Below, in pieces: positions 18,072 through 26,693 of a stretch of DNA of 64,000 nucleotides (position 1 is its first letter; each line of letters opens with the position of its first letter). The position numbers and the translations under genes are program-made. The DNA is taken from assembly GCF_038443385.1 (NCBI RefSeq), contig NZ_CP151726.1, forward strand, positions 496,001 through 560,000. Reading direction: 5' to 3'. The DNA comes from Stieleria varia (GTDB lineage Bacteria > Planctomycetota > Planctomycetia > Pirellulales > Pirellulaceae). The notes under the pieces are model-generated. The model worked only from the letters and a program-made list of their open reading frames with translations. It ran no database searches and had not been told where the DNA came from.

Positions 18072-19655
18072 TTACTTCTTGCCCGCGCTGCCCCACCAGT
18101 TGTCGGGGCCTTTGTAATCGGCGTCCAGAAATCCGGCGTGTTGTTTTTCCAAGCGTTGCATGCCGGTTGTTTTGAGGCTTTGAGTCCTCTCCTCTCGCTT
18201 GGCAGCATCGAATTGCGGGTCCGCAGTCGGCATGACCGCGCCGCTGGACTGAAGCCATTGATCCAACTCGGCCCTCAGTGATCGTACTCGATCGGGATTT
18301 TGTGACGCGACATCGGTGGTTTCGGCTGGATCATCCGACAAGTGATACAGCTCATCGCGTCCGTCTTCATGGTAGTGGATCAACTTCCAATCGTCGTGCG
18401 TGATGATCGACGACGGTTCACCGCCTTGATTGCCGTAGTGCGGATAGTGCCAGAACAGTGGCCGATCGGCGATCGTTTTGCCATGGAGAATCGGCGTCAA
18501 TGAAACACCATCGATGTCTTGATCGGCCGGGACATCCACGCCTACCAGGTCCAACAGGGTTGGGTACCAGTCGATACCGCTGACCGGAATGTCGCTGGTC
18601 GAGCCAGGTTTCGTCACTCCGGGGGCTTTGATGTAGAACGGTTCGCGAATGCCGCCTTCCCACTGGCGACCTTTGCCACCACGCAGCGGCAGGTTGCTGG
18701 TGCAGAACGCGTCGCCGGAGGAAACGCCACCGTTGTCGGACGTGAAACAAACGATCGTGTTCTTGCTCAAGTTCAGTTCATCGAGTTTGGCCAAGACCAT
18801 GCCCACTGCGTCATCCATGGATTCGATCATCCCGGCATAGATCGGACAGTCTTGGACTTGGCGGACGGCCAAACGTCGGTCGAAGACAAAACGCTGTTCG
18901 GCCAAGCCCATCGCAACGGCTTTGTCTCGATACTTCTGCCACAACTCCGGCGTGGTCTGGATGGGACCGTGCACACTGTAGAACGACAGATAAGCCAAGA
19001 AGGGTTGATCGCGATGTGTGTCGATGAAGTCGACCGTTTCCTGAGCCAAGCGGATCGGCAACGATTGTCCGTCTGGACCGGATGGCAGTTCAGGATTCTT
19101 CCAGGGCGAGAAGTAACCGCCGCTGGGACTGCCGCTTTCGAATCCACCCTTGTTGATTTCGAATCCATGATATGTCGGTCGCGAGTCCACGCCGCCGAGG
19201 TGCCATTTGCCCGCAAAGAAAGTTTGGTAGCCGGCATCTCGCAGCGTTTCAGCCAACGTGATTTCGGACGCGCGAAGGGCGCGATCGTACTCAGGTGGCA
19301 ACAGGGAATCATGCCGGTTCGCCTTTCGCCATTCCTCGCCCGCGCGGTCGCCGATCCAAGTCGTCACGCCATGCTTGGTCGGGTACTTTCCCGTCAAAAT
19401 GCTGGCACGCGAAGGACTGCAGACTTGGCAGGTCGCGTAACCACGCGTGAACTTCATCCCATCGGCCGCGATGCGATCGATGTTCGGACTCTCGTAAAAC
19501 TCAGAGCCTTCGCCGCTGAGATCTCGCCAGCCCAAGTCATCGGCGAGAATGAACACAATGTTGGGACGATCCGCAGCGCTGAGGTGACTGGTCGCGATAG
19601 CACAGTACAAAGCGACCGCAACAACGGCGGGGAACAAACGGACTCGTGAACTCAC
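18072..19655 (-). CDS. exported sulfatase (type I, Cys-type)
   Basis: A 527-residue sulfatase. The start is placed at GTG 19655, because CCGGAGAAAACC gives a ribosome site at good spacing and the following VSSRVRLFPAVVAVALYCAI is a signal peptide; longer starts to 19715 are open but would put 20 odd residues in front. PNIVFILADDLGWRD supplies two metal Asp, CSPSRASILTGK is the formylglycine motif (C-x-P-x-R), and later metal-site residues lie in CFTSDNGGVSS. The last 70 residues are lysine-rich. The enzyme needs an anaerobic or aerobic sulfatase-maturating enzyme. The substrate is probably a sulfated glycan but cannot be named. Confidence 0.9.
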   Translation of the reverse strand: MSSRVRLFPAVVAVALYCAIATSHLSAADRPNIVFILADDLGWRDLSGEGSEFYESPNIDRIAADGMKFTRGYATCQVCSPSRASILTGKYPTKHGVTTWIGDRAGEEWRKANRHDSLLPPEYDRALRASEITLAETLRDAGYQTFFAGKWHLGGVDSRPTYHGFEINKGGFESGSPSGGYFSPWKNPELPSGPDGQSLPIRLAQETVDFIDTHRDQPFLAYLSFYSVHGPIQTTPELWQKYRDKAVAMGLAEQRFVFDRRLAVRQVQDCPIYAGMIESMDDAVGMVLAKLDELNLSKNTIVCFTSDNGGVSSGDAFCTSNLPLRGGKGRQWEGGIREPFYIKAPGVTKPGSTSDIPVSGIDWYPTLLDLVGVDVPADQDIDGVSLTPILHGKTIADRPLFWHYPHYGNQGGEPSSIITHDDWKLIHYHEDGRDELYHLSDDPAETTDVASQNPDRVRSLRAELDQWLQSSGAVMPTADPQFDAAKREERTQSLKTTGMQRLEKQHAGFLDADYKGPDNWWGSAGKK

Positions 19656-19797
19656 GGTTTTCTCCGGAAACAAAGGTGGGCAGAAAGGCTGGACGCACAT
19701 GATACTTGACGTCACCTCGCCTGGCCGTGTCGTAAAAGTGCTAATGCCAGCAAAAGTGTTCGGTTGGCAATTTCGTCTCGGACGTTAAATTGGTGAA

Positions 19798-21876
19798 ATG
19801 AGCATCACGACAAAACCGCTGCCGACCATCCGTCAATTGCCACCCAATTTGGTCAACCAGATTGCTGCAGGCGAAGTCATTGAGCGACCGGCATCGGTCG
19901 TCAAAGAGTTGATGGAGAATAGCATCGACGCGGGGGCATCGCGGATCGAAGTCACAATCCAGGGGGGTGGCAGTGAGCTGATTCGAATCAGCGACAACGG
20001 TTGTGGGATGACGGCCGAACAATTGCCGCTGGCGGTCGCAAGTCACGCGACGAGCAAGTTGCCTGAGGATGACGACTTGTTTTCGGTCAAGACGTTGGGG
20101 TTTCGCGGCGAAGCCATGGCGTCGATCGGCAGCGTGTCGCACTTGACGATTCGCAGTCGGACCTCCGAAAGCGATGCGGGTTCCGAGTTGCAAGTTCGCG
20201 GCGGCGTGATCGAACCGCTCGCGCCCTGTGGATGCCCCGTGGGCACGGTGATGGAAGTTCGCAACTTGTTTTTCAACACTCCGGTGCGTCACCGATTCTT
20301 GAAATCGGCGCAAACCGAACGCGGTCACATCGTCGAGTCATTCACACGACTGGCGCTGGCCAATCCCGACATCCACTGTGTCCTGACCAACAACGACAAA
20401 CCGCTTTACGACTTGCCTCCGGTGGATCAATGGTCCCAACGTATCGAAGCGTTCTTTGGCGGCGAGATTGCCGATTCGTTGATACCGATCGAGAGTGATG
20501 ATTCCCAGATCTCGATCCACGGATACGTTTGCGATCCATCAGTCAGTCGAGGTAACGCGAGGATGCAGTACTTGTTCCTCAACGGTCGCCACATTCGAGA
20601 CCGATCGTTACAGCACGCGTTGGGCGAAGCGTACCGGGGGCTGTTGATGGTCGGTCGTCACCCGGTTTGCTTTTTGCGAATGAAGCTGCCTCCGGAAATG
20701 ATCGACGTGAATGTTCACCCGACGAAACTGGAAGTGCGATTCACCGATGGCGGGCGAGTCTACAGCCGACTGCTGCAAACCTTGCGTCACCAGTTCTTGA
20801 AGACCGACATGACACAACGTGTCGGGCCGGCGACCACACCGGCCTCTGGTGACGATGCGATCCTGGCAGACCCGGTTCGCAGTGAGATGGGCATGTCCGT
20901 TCGCGTCGAACAGGCACACCGTCAATCGGTGATCGACTGGGCGCGTACGGGGCAATCAACGAGTGAGCATACGATGGCGGGCAGCACGCCCGAGAGCACG
21001 GTCGCAATGCCCGGTGCCGCGGGGCGATCACTGGGAATTCCTGCTTCGGGTGTGCCCGAGTTTCAACCGTTCCCCGGGTCCATGGGCAATCGTTCCTTTG
21101 GTTCACCCACGGATGATTTTCCGAATGGCAGTGCAGCATCAACTGGTTCATCGGTGCCATCGGCCGACACGAATGCGAGTGCGGCGGGGGAACTTGCTCC
21201 CTGGGATATCGATCCTGCCACGGAGTCCTCGTCCAGTGCAGCGCCGGTTGATGGAGCCATCGACTTGCAGCGGCCCGCTGTCTGTTACCTGGGATTCCAA
21301 GTTCACAATCGGTACTTGGTCACTCAAGATGAAAAGGGAATGGTAGTGATCGATCAACACGCGTTGCACGAGCGCGTGTTGTACGAGCGAGTCAAAGCCA
21401 AAGTGCTTGGCAGCGGCGAAGCTTTGGAGTCGCAGGGACTGTTGGTCCCCGAACCGGTTTCGTTGACACCGGCCGAACGCACCGCAGTGTTGGAACATCA
21501 AGAAACGCTTGCCAAGATCGGCATGGTGGTCGAAGAGTTCGGTGGCGAGACGATCGTGATTCGATCTTATCCTGCGATGCTAAAGAACACATCGCCGGCG
21601 GACATGTTACGCATTCTGATGGAATCCGTCTTGGGCGCAGGCCGTCCACCGGAACCCATTGAGTTGCTCAACCACATGCTCTCGACCATCGCGTGCAAGG
21701 CGGCGGTCAAAGCCGGCGATCCGCTGCGTCCGCAAGAGATCCAAAGTCTGTTGGAGCAGCGGGACTTGTACAACGACACGCACCATTGCCCCCACGGTCG
21801 CCCCACCGCATTGTTTTTCAGCCGAGACGAACTGGACCGCATGTTCGGCCGCCTAGGCCCCCGCGCACGCCAGTAA
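19798..21876 (+). CDS. mutL: DNA mismatch repair protein MutL
   Basis: A 692-residue protein. The N-terminal GHKL ATPase has IAAGEVIERPASVVKELMEN, DNGCGM, and KTLGFRGEAM; the transducer domain has NVHPTKLEVRF. A long Ser/Gly/Pro linker (roughly residues 350-470) leads to the C-terminal domain with VIDQHALHERVLYE, ACKAAVKAGDPL and CPHGRPT. These are the metal-binding endonuclease motifs of latent MutL nucleases, so this is the nicking type found in bacteria without MutH. The sulfatase at 18072-19655 is divergent from it, and the ATG follows a short promoter region. Confidence 0.95.
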   Translation: MSITTKPLPTIRQLPPNLVNQIAAGEVIERPASVVKELMENSIDAGASRIEVTIQGGGSELIRISDNGCGMTAEQLPLAVASHATSKLPEDDDLFSVKTLGFRGEAMASIGSVSHLTIRSRTSESDAGSELQVRGGVIEPLAPCGCPVGTVMEVRNLFFNTPVRHRFLKSAQTERGHIVESFTRLALANPDIHCVLTNNDKPLYDLPPVDQWSQRIEAFFGGEIADSLIPIESDDSQISIHGYVCDPSVSRGNARMQYLFLNGRHIRDRSLQHALGEAYRGLLMVGRHPVCFLRMKLPPEMIDVNVHPTKLEVRFTDGGRVYSRLLQTLRHQFLKTDMTQRVGPATTPASGDDAILADPVRSEMGMSVRVEQAHRQSVIDWARTGQSTSEHTMAGSTPESTVAMPGAAGRSLGIPASGVPEFQPFPGSMGNRSFGSPTDDFPNGSAASTGSSVPSADTNASAAGELAPWDIDPATESSSSAAPVDGAIDLQRPAVCYLGFQVHNRYLVTQDEKGMVVIDQHALHERVLYERVKAKVLGSGEALESQGLLVPEPVSLTPAERTAVLEHQETLAKIGMVVEEFGGETIVIRSYPAMLKNTSPADMLRILMESVLGAGRPPEPIELLNHMLSTIACKAAVKAGDPLRPQEIQSLLEQRDLYNDTHHCPHGRPTALFFSRDELDRMFGRLGPRARQ

Positions 21877-22195
21877 AACCATCGGCGCTGCTGTCCAGGC
21901 TTCAGTTGCTCAGCACTGAACTCCGTACCCCATCACACCGACCTCCGGCGTTCTCGTCAGCCCCATAGGCTTCTGGGGCCACAGCTTTCGGGAGCTTCCG
22001 GGGACACAGCACTTTATCGAGAGCCCTTCGACCGGGCTGAGGATAGATTGGGCAAAAAAATGTGTGGGCAAAAAGATCAAGTGATTGGAAGACAAGGAGA
22101 GGTGAAGGATAAACGGGCTGACAGAAGGAAGTGCTGGTGGATGAAGCCAGATTTGGTGAACCGCTCCTGTGGCTGGAACGACCTTCAAAAAAAGT
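21877..22195. other. 319-bp gap after mutL with no gene recognised
   Basis: It holds an imperfect CCCCATAGGCTTCTGGGG hairpin (about 21961-21978) and then A/G-rich sequence with no convincing frame. An open frame from 22048 runs into the 395-bp repeat, but its codons look random. It ends exactly where the direct repeat begins at 22196. Confidence 0.5.
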
Positions 22196-22590
22196 TGATC
22201 AAGGAGGTTCGAATAAAACCCCGTTCTCCTTTTTCTGAATAGAAGCTCCTTCCGTCGAGCTTGTCTCGGCGGAGGAAACATCTGACGGCTAATTGCGCAC
22301 GCCAACAAAACCTCCCCACCGCCCGCGAATCGCCTTTGGCGTTTCGCGGGCGGTGGGGAAGTGAATGCGATTGTATTGACGGTAGCTGCCAGTTGTTGCT
22401 CCGAACCGGGGCAAGCCCGGCGGAAGCAAAGAATCCATCTTATGTAGACCGTGAACAATGAGTCACAGCCTGTGAAGGAAACCATCCGATCTCAGTTCGG
22501 CCAAGAATGCGACATCAAAAAGGCCGGTAACACGCCGTCGCTTTGCGACCGCGAGCAAGTTGAATCCCGAAACCCGAGTCTGACCCCACG
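22196..22590. repeat. 395-bp direct repeat, copy 1
   Basis: Nearly identical to 26255-26649, with the same length and about five substitutions. It contains a strong hairpin with a CCCCACCGCCCGCGAA stem (about 22317-22360), and AAGGAGGTTCGAATAAAACC near its left end. The two copies are in the same orientation, 4059 bases apart, and enclose the RAYT and IS110 elements. Sequence divergence starts sharply on both sides. Confidence 0.9.
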
Positions 22591-23022
22591 TCACCCTCCT
22601 GCCCCCATTCGGCAAACATACAAAAGAGTCGCGAGCACTAAGATCAGGTATGCCACGCTAGCCATCTGCATTAGCCTTCGACCCTGCCACCAAGCAATAA
22701 ACGCGATGATGGTGCCAGCTGATGTCCACCCGGAAACAACAGCTCCAATTAAGTCAGCAGTCACCAGCATCAGATCTGACTTCGGAAACGGCCTTGCTCC
22801 TGCAAATTTCAGTGCAATAATAACGAAGATTGACAATGAGACAATCGCGATCATTTGACGAATACCTCTATCGATTTTGGAATCGTCAAAACGATATTCA
22901 AAGATATTGATATTGTTGCCAGCCCCTTCGTCTCCAGAGCCCTTCACTCTAGCATTACCCAAAACGGACAAGGACGCAAACATACCTATCACATACAAAG
23001 TCGAAAACGATTGAGAGTCCAT
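22591..23022 (-). CDS. small membrane protein of unknown function
   Basis: A 143-residue protein with three or four predicted membrane helices: YVIGMFASLSVLGNA, MIAIVSLSIFVIIALKFAGA, LIGAVVSGWTSAGTIIAFIAWW and MASVAYLILVLATLLYVC. Its ATG overlaps the stop of an upstream reading frame (TGATG at 23022-23026), so it was once translated after that gene. Its own stop codon TGA (22591-22593) lies just outside the 395-bp repeat, so the C-terminus may have been altered when the repeat arrived. The DNA is richer in A/T than the neighbours, suggesting acquired sequence. Confidence 0.6.
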   Translation of the reverse strand: MDSQSFSTLYVIGMFASLSVLGNARVKGSGDEGAGNNINIFEYRFDDSKIDRGIRQMIAIVSLSIFVIIALKFAGARPFPKSDLMLVTADLIGAVVSGWTSAGTIIAFIAWWQGRRLMQMASVAYLILVLATLLYVCRMGAGG

Positions 23023-23067
23023 CAGTCTGTCACACTTTCAATTGTTTGTGAAGAAAAGTTGAAATCT

Positions 23068-23842
23068 AAGGGGTCAGGCCTCTTTGTTGGGATTTTCCGG
23101 GAACCGGACCCGCTTTCGGCCCCTCGGTCGCATGGTCGAGTCCAGATGAAGACGGCGGGCAATGCTTTCAACCCATCCCTCATCGCCCAGCGGCTTGCCA
23201 CGTTGGGCCGACAGGCGGCACGCGGCCAATTCTTCGTCGCTGAGGCATTGATTGACTCGCTCGGTCCAACGGGGAAGCCGCGATTTCGGCCAGCGCGAAA
23301 GCAGCTTCGGATCCGGAGCGTGCAGCCAGTGCCATAGCGATCCCCAACGCCAGTCCTCCGCTCGCTCGACCAAACCCGCTCGCAACGCGTTGCGTTGGAC
23401 GTACCGGCAAACCACGAAAAAATGCTCATCGTCTTGGAAAGGAAAGCTCTTGTATCGTTGTTGATAAACATGTCCCGTGCCGCCGGTGTGGTAGGGCGAA
23501 TGATACCGCATCGTGTGCGTTCCTCCGACCCACGCCATGAATCGACTCATTTCCCCATCGACCAACGGTCGCAGAACCAGATGGTAGTGGTTGGGCATCA
23601 ACTGGAAGGAATACAACTCGTTTTGGTGAATTTGCAACGCTTCATGCAGGATCCGCTCGAAAACAGCGTAGTCGGCATCTTTGTGAAAAATCGTCGCTCG
23701 CAAATTGCCGCGATTCAGCGCGTGATACAAACCGCCCGCTTCATCGGCACGTGGTGGTCGGGGCATGGAAAGGTTCTCCGAAAAGGGACGTTTGACACAG
23801 CGTGACCTGCGAAGAACCCAAAACAAAGAGGCCTGACCCCTT
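23068..23842 (-). mobile_element. RAYT transposon-like element with terminal inverted repeats
   Basis: A 21-bp inverted repeat (core GGGGTCAGGCCTCTTTG) sits at 23068-23088 and 23822-23842, on both sides of the tyrosine transposase gene. On the right, a further partial copy (AAATCAAAGGGGTCA) follows at about 23843-23868. The transposase stop codon lies inside the left repeat. Elements with this layout are mobilised through REP-like hairpins by the HUH enzyme. The reading frames outside suggest it interrupted a gene (see 23843-24044). Confidence 0.75.
23074..23766 (-). CDS. REP-associated tyrosine transposase (RAYT, Y1/HUH type)
   Basis: A 230-residue protein with start ATG 23766, giving MPRPPRADEAGGLYHALNRGN, the standard N-terminus. 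The HUH-like metal motif is in LMPNHYHLVLRP. The catalytic Tyr is probably the one in FVVCRYVQRNALRAGLV, and the DWRWGSLWHW motif follows. These enzymes cut single-stranded DNA next to REP hairpins. The C-terminal 70 residues after WHWL are the usual basic extension. The gene appears intact; a longer start at 23826 would only read through the inverted repeat. Confidence 0.9.
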   Translation of the reverse strand: MPRPPRADEAGGLYHALNRGNLRATIFHKDADYAVFERILHEALQIHQNELYSFQLMPNHYHLVLRPLVDGEMSRFMAWVGGTHTMRYHSPYHTGGTGHVYQQRYKSFPFQDDEHFFVVCRYVQRNALRAGLVERAEDWRWGSLWHWLHAPDPKLLSRWPKSRLPRWTERVNQCLSDEELAACRLSAQRGKPLGDEGWVESIARRLHLDSTMRPRGRKRVRFPENPNKEA

Positions 23843-24044
23843 TGATTTTTGACCCCTTTGATTTGTCCAGCCCCAAAGGGCTAAACGTCCAGCCACACTC
23901 TCCGCAATCAAAATTCAGTCCTGGAACCTTTTCTTGTTCGCACCACTCGTCCACTCTGGCTCCCTGGTATGCCCCCAAATCATCGAAAAAGTAGATATGG
24001 GACCATCCAAATGCTCCATTGGAAGAACTATTAACCCTTCCAAC
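23843..24044 (-). pseudogene. C-terminal remnant of an unidentified gene, split by the RAYT element
   Basis: Read leftward from 24044, the frame gives protein-like sequence with GAFGWSHIYFFDDLGAYQG, ARVDEWCEQEKVPGLNF and DCGECGWTFSPLGLD. Two Cys pairs suggest a zinc ribbon-like end. It then runs into the RAYT inverted repeat. On the other side of the RAYT element, DFNFSSQTIESVTD followed by a stop is open, and that stop overlaps the ATG of the membrane-protein gene at 23022. I infer one gene, truncated upstream near the IS110 start and interrupted near its end by the RAYT element. Confidence 0.45.
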
Positions 24045-24060
24045 TCATGGAGACATTCAG

Positions 24061-25626
24061 ATGGCCACCAAGACTAAGTCTACATCAAACGGCAAGAAAA
24101 AATCTGCAAAACGACGCTACATCGGAAAGCCCACTGGTGTGATCCAGCAACGAGTTCTAGAAGCCACGCCACAGCGGTTTGGCATCGTCTCGGTTGACTG
24201 TGCGAAACGTCGATCCAAATGGTTGCTGTGCGACTACTTTGGCCGCGTCATCATCGAGCCATCGACTGTGGAGCACAACGCAGGTTCCCTCGCTGCAATG
24301 ACACAGCAAATCCAGATCGCTTGCGAGGCAGAAGGGATCGTCGACTGTATCGCAGCGGTTGAAATGACGGGGATTTATCACAAGCCGATCGTTGCGGCAT
24401 TTCAGAAAGCGGGTGTCGAGACTCGCATCGTCCACCCTTTTGCATCATCCCACTACCGCAAGGCACTGCATCCCGACAGCAAGACCGATGACAATGATCT
24501 CGAAGCGATCTTCCATGCTGCAGTCAACGGATACGGTCTTTCGATCCTACCGGTCGATGAAACGTATCTTGCCCTACAGCGTCTTGTTCGTCACCGACGC
24601 AATCTGGTAAAGCAGCGATCGAGAATTCAGGTTCAGGTGCGAGCACTGATGCATCAGTCGATGCCCGGTTACGCTGACTTATGGGAGGATGACAAGTTCT
24701 TCTACAATGCGATCGGATTTGCGGTTGCAAAACCGTTCTCGTCAGCCGAGGAGATTAAGCAAGCCAAGTCCAGTGGGATGGCTCGTTTCTTGCGAAAGAA
24801 GAAGATCCGTTTTCAGGAACGTACTCTCGATAAGATTTATGCGTGGAGCCTACAGGCCGCAGAGCCAGTTGTGTTGCAGTGTCTCTTTACCGAGCAGTGG
24901 AAACAGCTTGCAGAGATCCACACGATACTGAGTACGCAGATCACTGGAACAGAGATCGAAATGGCTCATTTCCTTGTGAAAACGCCTTATATCCTCCTCT
25001 TGTCGATCACCGGCATCAATGTCGTTTCGGCTGGTGAACTCGCCGGAGAAGCCGGCCCGATCGAACACTATGCCTCTCACTCTGCAATCAATGGTCGTGC
25101 AGGATTGTATCCCACACGTTACCAAAGTGATGAAGTGGACCGCACCAATCACGTTGCCAAAAACTGTAACCGTCGGCTGCGAGCCGCTTGCATCCTGATT
25201 GCAAAAAATCTAATCAAGTGCCACCCCTTTTACCGTGGCCTAGCTGCAGTCTTGAAGAATCGCGGTGTTGCAACGATGGACCGCCTATGTCGAATGGCCA
25301 ACCGAGCTAATCGGATGGTATTTCAAATCGTCAGCGGACGACAAGTCTGGCGTGGCAAAGGAATCGACCGCGAAAACCTGCTCTTCAAACTGCGTGAATT
25401 CCATCGCGCCCACGGCACGCCTTTGGACGAAGTGGTTGCCGACATGAACGAAGCCTTCAAGTGGCTTCCCAAGGCTACGTATGGCGACGAAGCCAAACCG
25501 CTGTTGGAAATGGCTCAAAAAAAACGTCGCGGGGCAGCCTCAATCGGAGATTTACTAATCCCATTATTGATTCGTCTTGGAGTGCTTCAGGAAACTAAAG
25601 TAGAATCAAGTTCGTCCGAAGCTTAG
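24061..25626 (+). CDS. IS110-family transposase (DEDD type)
   Basis: A 521-residue recombinase. ATG 24061 is used, since GGAG lies eight bases ahead. The RuvC-like DEDD residues are D46 (VSVDCAKRRSKW), E101 (AVEMTGIYHKP) and D143/D146 (KTDDNDLEAIF). The C-terminal IS116/IS110/IS902 domain opens with LLLSITGINVVSAGELAGEAGP and carries the catalytic-Ser type segment YASHSAINGRAGLYPTRYQS. It is longer than the common 330-400 residues because of extra N- and C-terminal segments. Members of this family use a bridge RNA encoded in the non-coding end of the element. The reading frame is complete, so the element could be active. Confidence 0.92.
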   Translation: MATKTKSTSNGKKKSAKRRYIGKPTGVIQQRVLEATPQRFGIVSVDCAKRRSKWLLCDYFGRVIIEPSTVEHNAGSLAAMTQQIQIACEAEGIVDCIAAVEMTGIYHKPIVAAFQKAGVETRIVHPFASSHYRKALHPDSKTDDNDLEAIFHAAVNGYGLSILPVDETYLALQRLVRHRRNLVKQRSRIQVQVRALMHQSMPGYADLWEDDKFFYNAIGFAVAKPFSSAEEIKQAKSSGMARFLRKKKIRFQERTLDKIYAWSLQAAEPVVLQCLFTEQWKQLAEIHTILSTQITGTEIEMAHFLVKTPYILLLSITGINVVSAGELAGEAGPIEHYASHSAINGRAGLYPTRYQSDEVDRTNHVAKNCNRRLRAACILIAKNLIKCHPFYRGLAAVLKNRGVATMDRLCRMANRANRMVFQIVSGRQVWRGKGIDRENLLFKLREFHRAHGTPLDEVVADMNEAFKWLPKATYGDEAKPLLEMAQKKRRGAASIGDLLIPLLIRLGVLQETKVESSSSEA

Positions 25627-25960
25627 GGCCCGCATTGGCTTGTCAACGCTGCGCAGGTGGCACACTGACAACATCAATCGGCTCCCGAGGGCAGGCGTGG
25701 CTGTGAGAACAGCTGCGGTCAACAAGCCCGTGGAAGAAGCGTGGTGCTCTGTCAGCGGTTCAAACGCCGGATAAGACAGTGTGAGGCTTCTAAGCTTCGG
25801 ATATCTACCAGGGTGGCGAGACTGAACCATCCAAGCTGACGGAGACGTGCTCGGCAGCCGACAAGCCATTGGACTTTGAGTCGCAAAAAAGTTACCGTGA
25901 GGTAATGCCGCTACCGGTTCGCGCACATCGCGCAATCACAAACGAAACGAAGTTCGGCCA
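25627..25960 (+). ncRNA. candidate IS110 bridge-RNA region (non-coding)
   Basis: A 330-bp stretch after the transposase stop has no plausible gene and contains several short hairpin-capable segments (for example GGTTCAAACGCCGG, ACCAGGGTGGCGAG and TACCGTGAGGTAATGCCGCTACCGG). IS110-type elements carry a structured bridge RNA either ahead of or behind the transposase, depending on subgroup. The upstream gap (23843-24060) is occupied by a gene remnant, so the downstream side is the more likely place. This is inferred from position only; element ends were not defined. Confidence 0.35.
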
Positions 25961-26097
25961 TGACAGTGCTTCTCCCCCAGCTTTTCTTGGGGAGAAGGGC
26001 TGGGGATGAGGGGGCTCAGCGCTGAAACTTGCTTCACCCAACACGCATCCATCCCAAGCGACTTCGAGCACGAAAAGCCAACTTCAAACTTCCAAAT

Positions 26098-26301
26098 GTG
26101 ATTCGATCCTACTTCGGTCTCACCCAAGACCCCTTCGCCGTGGGCGACATTGAACTGCTCTCCCACAAGCAAGAAATCCACGACACGCTACCCGTCCACA
26201 GCCAACAAGGTGGCTTGTGCTTGGTGGTCGTAAGCACCGGAACGGGCAAGTCCGTGATCAAGGAGGTTCGAATAAAACCCCGTTCTCCTTTTTCTGAATA
26301 G
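26098..26301 (+). pseudogene. ExeA-like AAA ATPase, 5' fragment
   Basis: From GTG 26098, IRSYFGLTQDPFAVGDIELL and HKQEIHDTLPVHSQQGGLC match the N-terminus of ExeA-type ATPases carried by transposons. A Walker A-like STGTGKS follows, and the frame then enters the 395-bp repeat and stops after VRIKPRSPFSE. Full proteins of this family are about 270 residues or more, so three quarters are missing. The break coincides with the repeat start (26255). Confidence 0.75.
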
Positions 26302-26649
26302 AAGCTCCTTCCGTCGAGCTTGTCTCGGCGGAGGAAACATCTGACGGCTAATTGCGCACGCCAACAAAAATTCCCCACCGCCCGCGAATCGCCTTTGGCG
26401 ATTCGCGGGCGGTGGGGAAGTAAATGCGATTGTATTGACGGTAGCTGCCAGTTGTTGCTCCGAACCGGGGCAAGCCCGGCGGAAGCAAAGAATCCATCTT
26501 ACGTAGACCGTGAACAATGAGTCACAGCCTGTGAAGGAAACCATCCGATCTCAGTTCGGCCAAGAATGCGACATCAAAAAGGCCGGTAACACGCCGTCGC
26601 TTTGCGACCGCGAGCAAGTTGAATCCCGAAACCCGAGTCTGACCCCACG
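26255..26649. repeat. 395-bp direct repeat, copy 2
   Basis: Second copy of 22196-22590, with no net indel. Differences seen include AACCTCCCC versus AATTCCCC near 26369, a paired change in the hairpin loop (TTTGGCGT versus TTTGGCGA), GTGAATG versus GTAAATG and CATCTTATG versus CATCTTACG. It joins the truncated ATPase on the left and lies 45 bases from the end of the sulfatase gene on the right. Confidence 0.9.
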
Positions 26650-26693
26650 CGAAGCGTCACCCTTATTTGTGAATTCAAGCCAAGAGCAAGGGT

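Noticed and set aside
18519-19649. A 376-codon frame antisense to the sulfatase
   Set aside because: The sulfatase motifs and signal peptide are on the other strand; the frame is a GC shadow.
23026-23471. A 149-codon frame through the RAYT gene on the minus strand
   Set aside because: Most of it is the RAYT gene in another frame; only its last 14 codons are kept, as the tail of the split gene.
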